Source of the DNA: Limnomonas spitsbergensis
Lineage: Eukaryota; Chlorophyta; Chlorophyceae; Chlamydomonadales
Direction: 5' to 3'
DNA: 64,000 nt
Assembly (NCBI GenBank): GCA_037349105.1
Contig: JAYJMM010000110.1
Span: forward strand, 2,046,001-2,110,000
Under the pieces are notes generated by a model that worked only from the letters and a program-made list of their open reading frames with translations, made no database searches and was not told where the DNA came from. Shown here piece by piece: positions 57,699 through 64,000 of this stretch. Position 1 is the first letter of the stretch; every line of letters starts with the position of its first letter. The position numbers and the translations under genes are program-made.

Positions 57699-60600
57699 CT
57701 GCGAAAGGGTGCACACAGTTCACACAGTTCACGGTTTATACCATATACAATGATACACTAATACAGTAGATTCGAATTGCCTTTCCTTGCAATCAATGTT
57801 GCCTCGGGGTGAGGTATTCACTAAATTCCGAATTCTTGATGGTCAACGCCATTTTCAGTCAGGACTGACCGCCACCGTCTGTTCCTGTCCCTACCTTAAC
57901 CCTAAACCCTAAGCTCTTCGACACCTGGTTACTGTCCCTACCTAAACCCTAAACCCTTACCCCTTCGACACCTGGTTACTGTCCCTACCTAAACCCTAAA
58001 CCCTCGACCCTTCGACACCTGGTTACTGTCCCTACCTTAACCCTGAACCCTTACCCCTTCGACACCTGGTTACTGTCCCTACCTTAACCCTAAACCCTTA
58101 CCCCTTCGACACCTGGTTACTGTCCTTACCTTAACCCTAAACCCTTACCCCTTCGACACCTGGTTACTGTCCCTACCTTAACCCTAAACCCTTACCCCTT
58201 CGACACCTGGTTACTGTCCCTACCTTAACCCTAAACCCTTACCCCTTTGACACCTGGTTACTGTCCCTACCTTAACCCTAAACCCTTACCCCTTTGACAC
58301 CTGGTTACTGTCCCTACCTTAACCCTAAACCCTTACCCCTTTGACACCTGGTTCCTGTCCCTACCTTAACCCTAAACCCTTACCCCTTCGACACCTGGTT
58401 ACTGTCCCTACCTAGCTCAGGGTTTAATGCTCGGGTTTAGAGTTCAGGGTTTGAGAAGAACATGGCCTCTATCACCAGGTTCCTGTCCCTACCTTAACCC
58501 TAAACCCTGAACCCTTAACCCTCCGAAACCTGGTTCCTGTCCTTACCTTGATCACGTCGCCCTCCCGGAAGACATCTTCGACGTTCTTGACGCGTGCGTT
58601 GCTGATCTGGGTGAGGTGCAACAGCGCGATGTTCCCGTTGCCCACGTCGACGAGGGCGCCGTACGGCCGGACGCTTTGCACGACGCCTTTCACGACGTCT
58701 CCGGCCTGATATATCAGGAAAAAGGCCCAGGTTAGGGTTTAGGCCTAAAGGCTTACTGGGTTTCAGGGTTTAGGGTTAATGGGGCATGTGCAACACTAGG
58801 CATGCACTACAAGAAAACAGACGACCAAACCCTGAGGCTCACTCAAACCCTACGGCTCATCTTAACCCTAAGGCTCACCTACATCCTGTGAGGTGATTAA
58901 ACCCTAACCCCTCCCTAAAGCCTAGCCCTAAACCCCTCCCTAAAGCCTAGCCCTAAACCCCTCCCTAAAGCCTAGCCCTAAACCCCTCCCTAAAGCCTAG
59001 CCCTAAACCCCTCCCTAAAGCCTAGCCCTAAACCCCTCCCTAAAGCCTAGCCCTAAACCCCTCCCTAAAGCCTAGCCCTAAACCCCTCCCTAAAGCCTAG
59101 CCCTAAACCGCCCATGGCTCAATGAGCAGACCGTGCATTCATCCATGGCACTATTGCGTTTCCTTTCCTTCTTCCCCCTTCCCATCTGTGGATGTCGCCT
59201 TTTAAGCCTTCATGTCCCCATTGACAACGAAGGAATAAAGCTACGAGAGTGTCAGTCAAGGAAACAGTGCGGCATGGGCCGAGGCCGCATCCGCGCCACC
59301 ACCAGTATGGGCCCAGGCCAGAATGGGCCGGTCTGGGCCGAGGACGCGTGCGTGCCGTTATCATCATAACAAGGGGGACAGTAGATAAGATCCGGCTGAA
59401 AAGAGCTTTGGCTGAAAAGAGCTCCGGCTGAAAAGAGCGGACCATGCAAAATCTTATGGCAAGGCTTCATAAGATTTTGCATGGATAAGATCTTGCTTTG
59501 CTTGGGTTAGATAAAATCTTGATAAGATTGACCATGCAAAATCGGATGGTCCCAGGCCTGCAGATTTTTTCGTCGGCCCCGACCATGCAGGGGAAAGCAC
59601 GCGTAGGCCGCCTGACCAAAGAAGCTCCGGCGGCTATCCGGCTACTTTCGGTTGCCTGGTTGGTGGACCCTGATGTGGTGAAGGGAAGCACATCCTTTCT
59701 GTCTGCAAGCTGCTGTGAAGGAGTTTCATACTGTTACCATCCTAACAATGGGAGGAGCATGTTAATAACAGCGGCTCCTGCGTTCGGTTACTTCCGGTTG
59801 CTTTTTGTTATTTTCGGCTGCGGCTGATTGGTGGACCCTGATTTGGGGAAGCACATCCTTGCCTAGTTACCTACGCCTGGTCCTCAAAATGCCGTGAAGG
59901 AGTCTGGTACCACTACCATCCTAACAAAAGGAAGAACATCCAAGCTACGGGTGCTTGCGCTTGCGGCAGTTTTCGGCCGACTGGTCGGTCGATCCCGATG
60001 TGGGGAAGTATTATATCCTACGTCCCGCCTGCACGATCAGAGTTGGGTAATTCATGGTTGTGACGGCCCGCCTCATTACAGCCTTATTATGGATGGTCGT
60101 GATGGATACGGATGGTCGTGAAGGCCTCATTACGGCCTTATTACAGCCTTGTACGGATGGTCGGCCTCATTACGGCCTTACAACGGCCTTATTACGGCCT
60201 TATTACAGCCTTATTACGGCCTTATAACGGCCTTATTACAGCCTTGTACGGATGGTCCGCTTCATTACCGAGTCACAAGCGAGAAGTGCACGGTTGATTA
60301 TGTCAGACTATACTATTTTACACCTGAGTCTTATGTTACACCTAACTCTGATGGTAACAGCGCGGACGAGGCCTCGGCCCGTGCCGCACAGTTTCACACC
60401 CCTGAGGAGCATAGTTTTCTTTCCTAACACTCGAGTCCCTTCATTCAACAGTGTCTGAGCCCAACCCTGTGCACGATGCGCCCTGTAGGAGTTCTTGAGT
60501 CTCCTCCTCCCGAGCCTTTCATCTTCACAGACCCCAACGTGGGATACGAATCTAAAAGTACATTTGGTCTGCAAGATGCTCCGTGTAGGGAGTTATGTAG

Positions 60601-63600
60601 TTTCCCCCGCCCGAGGCAATTTCCCCCGCCCGAGGCAATTTCCGGTCCTAGGCTGATTGGTAGACGTCAATGTGAGGAAGTCATCGAACCTTTGTCTGGT
60701 CTGCACAATACTCCATGGAGGAGTTTCCTTTTGTATCCCCCTTTTGTAGTTCTAGGGTTTAGGGTCTAGGTTTCAGGGTTAAGAGTTTTGGGTTTTGGGT
60801 TTAGGAAGTTCCTTTTGTCTCCCCTGTTGTTCTAGGGTTTAGGGTTGAGGGTTTGGGAAGTTCCTTTTGTCTCCCCCGTTGTTCTAGGGTTAAATGTGTA
60901 GGGTTTCCGGTGTAGAGGTTGGGGTATAGGATGTGAGGCTTCCGGTGTAGGGTTTCGGGTGTAGGAGTGGCTTTTTGTCTCCCCCGTAGTTCTAGGGTGT
61001 AGGTTTTTGGGTGTAGGGTTCAGGGTTAAGGATGTAGGAGTTTCCTTTGCTTCTCCCGTAGGTCTAGGGTGTAGGGTTTCGGGTGTAGGCTTTCAGGTGC
61101 AGGGTTTCGGGTTAAAGGTTAAGGGTATTGGGTTTAGGGTGTAAAAGTTTCCGTTTGCCCCCCCCGTAGTTTCCCCATCCTAGGCTCTGACCATGAAAGG
61201 AAGCCGCCCATTTTGGACATGGCATTTGGACAAAGCATTTTGGACATAACATTTTGGACAATATTTTGGACAAAGCATTTTGGACATGGCTACCTCTTCC
61301 CTCAAAAGACCCCAGGTCTCTGTAAGCAAGCACAAATAAATCATTACATGCGCGATCAAACGGTAACGGCGCGGATGTGGCTTCGGCCCGGCTGCTCTGT
61401 TTCCTTAACTCTCACGCCCACGATCAAAAGGTAATGGCGCGGATGTGGCTTCGGCCCAGGCTGCGCTGTTTCCTTAACTCTCACGCCCACGATCAAACGG
61501 TAACGGCGCGGATGTGGCTTCGGCCCAGGCTGCGCTGTTTCCTTAACTCTCACGCCCACGATCAAACGGTAACGGCGCGGATGTGGCTTCGGCCCAGGCT
61601 GCGCTGTTTCCTTAACTCTCACGCCCCTCACGGGGCGTAGCTTTCTTTCTTTCTACACGATCAAGTGCATGGGTTCAAGAAGCCGCCCATCTTGGACACG
61701 TATTTTGGACAAGGCTGCCGTACTCCAAAGCCAGATTCCGTTCTCAATAATGCATACATGTAAAACCAATATTTGCGCTTCGACCTCTGATAGCCTACAG
61801 AGCCTCCAGATTGCGCTTGGACATTGCTAATCGGCCTCTCACCTTGAATGCCACCAAGTCTCCATACGCGAACAAGTGCGTGGGTTAAAAAAGACGCCCG
61901 CTTGGGGAATAGGATGGGACATGGGGAATTGGCTTAGGGTTTAGGGTTTAGGGTTTAGAAGGATGGGACCTGGCTAATTGGCTACCTCTCACCTTGAATG
62001 CTGCCAGGTCTCCATACACAGGGTTAAGGGATTAGAAGGATGGAACATGGTTAATTGGCTAAGGGCTTAGCGTTAAGGGTTAAGGGTTAAGGGTTGAGCG
62101 TAGAGGGTAGAGGGTAGAGGGTAGAGGGTTAAGGGTTAAGGGTCAGGGGTTCAGATTTTAAAAGGATGGGACATAGCATCCTCATACCTTAAATGCCGCC
62201 AGGTCTCCATACGCAGTCTCCTCCACCTGCTTGTGGCTGAAGACCAAGCGCTTCTTGAACTGCAGACACGAAGAATTTGAATTTCAGGGTAGGGTCCAAT
62301 GGGAAATGAGCAACACTACGGTGCTATTTTGAAAATTAGCAACACAACTGTCAATTCGATTGGAATCATCATGGGCTGCAGCTCCCTAACGACTTGACAA
62401 TGACCCCTTACTTATCCCCCAAACCTAGACAGGCTGCCTAACCCTCCCCAAACCCTAAAAATGTCAAACTGTGCCCTTCCTATTTGCTTGACTCTGAACA
62501 CATAACCCTATCAAGCTGAACCTTGAACCCTATCAAGCTGAACCAACCCAAACCCTGAACCTTGATGTTTTATAATGGATCTTCACACATAATGGATCTT
62601 CACACATATCGAGCTACCACCCCCACTCAGCAGCCAGGTCCAGTGCCTCACCTCGTCCACCACCATGACCTTTACAGGCAGCTCCATGCCGACCAAGCCC
62701 TCCATGGCCTCCGGCAGGATGCCCTACACAGGCCAAGGGCACGTGATGGATTAAGTTATTTAAAATAGGATTCATAAAATAAATTAAGGAATTATTAGAG
62801 CTCTTTGATAAAAAAAAAGTAATTATGGTTCAAGGGGGATGAAGTTATTCATGATAGGATGTACGAGGGGATGTACCGCAGGCACAGGGAAAGGCCTGCG
62901 TTTGTGTCAGAGGGTTTAGAGTTCAGACTTAACAGGCGGCTTAAATGATATGCTGCCTGATATATGAATTTAATTGAATGATATTCAATACTGTAGAACC
63001 TCCTAGACTTCGCTCAAAATTAATTAATTATTGGGGTGCGCGGACATGGCTGTGCGCTAATATTAATTCAAAAATCGACGGTGCGCAGCGCTACGAATTA
63101 AAAACAGCAAATAATGATAAAAAACGCGCTCATGCGCGACTGTTTGATTTGACATCCGTCGAGTGATCCTTACGCCAGTCCCCGTAGCGAAGCTCGATCC
63201 TGGAGGCAGAGACGGGTGCTGACGACTGCTGACGTCTCGGAGCCCCAACCGCCACACGTTCCCTGACGCCAGAAACTGGCGGCAGAGGAGGATGACGACT
63301 ATTCTGAGCATTGCTGACAGTTTACTATCCTTGCTAGCATCTAACAAAGGTGTTAAATGAGTTTTACTGTACTGGCTGAAAGTTCTGCGCGGAAGGATTT
63401 TGCAAAAAATCGGTGATGCGTGGCGTTAAATTAAACGACCTGCTGCGCGACATTAAATTGAATTCCTGAAGGACCTCAAGAAGGAGGGACAAAAAGTGAA
63501 CATCTGGGTGGGGGGTGGGGGTTTATGAGTTGGTGGTTGGAAGTTCAAGGTGAAAGGGTTGGGGGTTAGGGTTTAGGGGTTGGGGGTATAGGGTTGATCC

Positions 63601-64000
63601 CTCTGCATTAGGTAACAGAAGCATGCGTGGCTGCCCTCTGTCCAAACCAAAGGGACCCAAACCCGCCCCCCCTGAACTCCTAAACCAGCAGCAGCCCCTT
63701 CCAGGGCATCAGACCATCACGTATACCAGCTACTCTCTGGCCAGGGGGGCCCAAACCCTAAACCTCAAACCTCTGAACCCCTAAACCAGCCTTAGAAGTC
63801 CCCTCCTTAAAAAAAAACAGCCTTAGAAACCCTTAAGCCATAACCCTAAACCACCTGAACCCTTATACCAGCAGCAGCCTCCTCTAGATCATCAGGCACT
63901 CACTTCCCCTGCTTTCTGGCCAGAAGGCTCCTAAACCCTCAAACTTGAACTACTTACCCCCTCAATCAGCACACACCCCCAGGGCATCAGGCACTCACCC
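57270..64000 (-). CDS. RPS1: plastid 30S ribosomal protein S1 (bS1c), last four exons, 5' part beyond window
   Basis: Nuclear gene for the plastid small-subunit protein that binds mRNA during translation initiation. Exons on the minus strand are 62652-62723, 62188-62259, 58547-58705 and 57270-57698, all phase 0 and GT-AG. Joined, they give the end of one S1 domain (..ELPVKVMVVDE / FKKRLVFSHKQ..), a whole S1 domain (AGDVVKGVVQSVRPYGALVD ... LLHLTQISNARVKNVEDVF), then GRLKLSTKKLEPKPGDMLSD, the hallmark of cyanobacterial and plastid S1, and an alanine/lysine-rich tail of about 85 residues unlike the short acidic end of plant homologues. The transit peptide and earlier S1 domain lie beyond 64000. 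The intron/exon ratio is as extreme as in the callose synthase gene. Confidence 0.92.
57699..58546. repeat. RPS1 intron with about 47-bp donor-derived repeat
   Basis: Acceptor-side fragment of the last exon at about 57866-57881. 57890-58430 repeats CCTTCGACACCTGGTTACTG TCCCTACCTTAACCC units; on the minus strand each reads AAGGTAGGGACAGTAACCAG, an echo of the true junction ATCAAG/GTAAGGACAGGAACCAGG. Confidence 0.85.
58547..58705 (-). CDS. RPS1: plastid RPS1 exon encoding most of an S1 domain
   Basis: 53 residues, phase 0; AGDVVKGVVQSVRPYGALVD through ISNARVKNVEDVFREGDVIK. Typical S1 (OB-fold) pattern G..V.G.V.....GA.VD.G......LH.S.IS...V.......G....V. Confidence 0.96.
58905..59110. repeat. 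25-bp minisatellite, 8 copies
   Basis: CCTAGCCCTAAACCCCTCCC-TAAAG repeated almost perfectly. Confidence 0.95.
59234..59365 (+). repeat. GCTACGCCCC dispersed element (5' part diverged)
   Basis: AATAAAGCTACGAGAGTGTC ... AAGGAAACAGTGCGGCATGG-GCCGAGGCCGCATCCGCG. A minus-strand fragment of the same family lies at about 60350-60395. Confidence 0.78.
59442..59484. repeat. perfect 17-bp inverted repeat, 9-base loop
   Basis: CCATGCAAAATCTTATG and its exact reverse complement around GCAAGGCTT. A third partial copy (CCATGCAAAATCGGATGG) lies near 59531-59548. Confidence 0.92.
61350..61655 (-). repeat. GCTACGCCCC dispersed element with internal 69-bp tandem repeat
   Basis: Four units of GATCAAACGGTAACGGCGCG ... 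CGCTGTTTCCTTAACTCTCA at spacing 69, then the CACGGGGCGTAGCTTTCTTTC end. Same family as 35136, 35636, 38668 and 59234. Confidence 0.85.
61838..62022 (-). pseudogene. two copies of the 3' end of the RPS1 exon 62188-62259 with donor
   Basis: Minus-strand GGAGACCTGGCAGCATTCAAGGTGAGAGG (about 61980-62015) and GGAGACTTGGTGGCATTCAAGGTGAGAGG (about 61838-61866) repeat the junction GGCGGCATTTAAG/GTATGAG of the true exon. Confidence 0.88.
62188..62259 (-). CDS. RPS1: plastid RPS1 exon
   Basis: 24 residues, phase 0; FKKRLVFSHKQVEETAYGDL-AAFK. Matches the KG.LV.S.R.A.....L..L..G link between S1 domains. Confidence 0.9.
62260..62651. other. RPS1 intron
   Basis: CCCTAAACC and TATCAAGCTGAACC repeats near 62400-62560; ATAATGGATCTTCACACATA doubled at about 62573-62608. 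Nothing else seen. Confidence 0.6.
62652..62723 (-). CDS. RPS1: plastid RPS1 exon
   Basis: 24 residues, phase 0; GILPEAMEGLVGMELPVKVM-VVDE, end of an S1 domain (family G.VP.SE......GKELPVKVIEVNEE). Confidence 0.88.
62724..64000. repeat. RPS1 intron with mariner-like MITE and donor-side repeats at the window edge
   Basis: MITE at 62991-63369. About 63540-63600 has GGGTTTAGGG motifs. About 63680-64000 has three about 100-130-base units containing (minus strand) GTGAGTGCCTGATG..CT, suggesting that an exon end lies at or just past 64000. Confidence 0.7.
62991..63369. mobile_element. mariner/pogo-like MITE, 379 bp
   Basis: Ends CTGTAGAACCTC and GAGTTTTACTG flanked by TA on both sides (62989-62990, 63370-63371). 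Its left subterminal TTCGCTCAAAATTAATTAAT..TATTGGGGTGCGCG is shared with the element at 11016-11252 in inverse orientation. Confidence 0.7.

Larger units (their letters stand above)
58706..62187. repeat. RPS1 intron with 25-bp array, hairpin, dispersed repeats and exon-edge copies
   Basis: 25-bp CCTAGCCCTAAACCCCTCCC-TAAAG array (58905-59110, 8 copies). A perfect 17-bp hairpin (59442-59484). A dispersed diverged repeat near 59640, 59820, 59970, 60470 and 60600 (GATTGGTGGACCCTGATGTG...GAAGGAGTTT). ATTACGGCCTT units (60070-60250). GTTCTAGGGTGTAGGGTTTC units (60740-61160). A 69-bp array (61350-61625). Exon-edge copies at 61838-61876 and 61980-62022. Confidence 0.8.

Noticed and set aside
3326..61625. 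Apparent preference of minisatellites for unit lengths divisible by three
   Set aside because: Such arrays are noticed first because they leave long open frames. Units of 14, 16, 25, 41, 47 and 52 bases are also present, so this is ascertainment bias.

Overview
This is eukaryotic nuclear DNA. It holds two intron-rich genes that converge, embedded in a very large amount of tandem and dispersed repeat. The coding signal is a series of short GT-AG exons. The long open frames in the window are by-products of minisatellites whose unit length is a multiple of three. The gene content (a plant-type callose synthase and a nuclear gene for a plastid ribosomal protein S1) and the abundant degenerate CCCTAAA/TTTAGGG (plant-type telomere) motif in introns point to a green alga. 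The repeat texture resembles what I remember of repeat-rich prasinophytes such as Cymbomonas, but the sequence alone does not prove that.

Region 1 (about 1-47.2 kb, + strand) is the C-terminal two thirds of a 1,3-beta-glucan (callose) synthase of family GT48. I place 33 exons between 2158 and 47228, plus one weaker candidate exon at 1017-1089. About 4.0 kb (roughly 1,340 codons) is coding, near 9 percent of the span. Exon phases join cleanly at nearly every junction; the one unresolved place is about 11879-12034. The N-terminal part must lie upstream of the window. The introns hold two satellites of 3.7 and 4.5 kb (15-bp and 14-bp units), many minisatellites, and small non-autonomous transposons.

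The outstanding observation is that most introns are built from repeated copies of the gene's own exon edges. Downstream of many exons the last 10-45 bases of the exon plus the 5' splice site are repeated in tandem. Upstream of many exons the 3' splice site plus the first bases of the exon are repeated. Copies are often best close to the parental exon and decay outward. The same pattern occurs in the second, unrelated gene, so it looks like a genome-wide mode of intron growth.

Region 2 (47.2-57.3 kb) is intergenic: a possible 3.3-kb element with short inverted ends carrying a 42-bp minisatellite, dispersed repeats, and a duplicated, frame-shifted copy of the last exon of the second gene (53282-53774).

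Region 3 (57270-64000, - strand) holds the last four exons of a plastid 30S ribosomal protein S1 gene: the end of one S1 domain, a full S1 domain, the plastid/cyanobacterial S1 C-terminal motif and an alanine-rich tail. Its 5' part lies beyond 64000. No rRNA, tRNA, CRISPR array or bacterial-type operon was seen.
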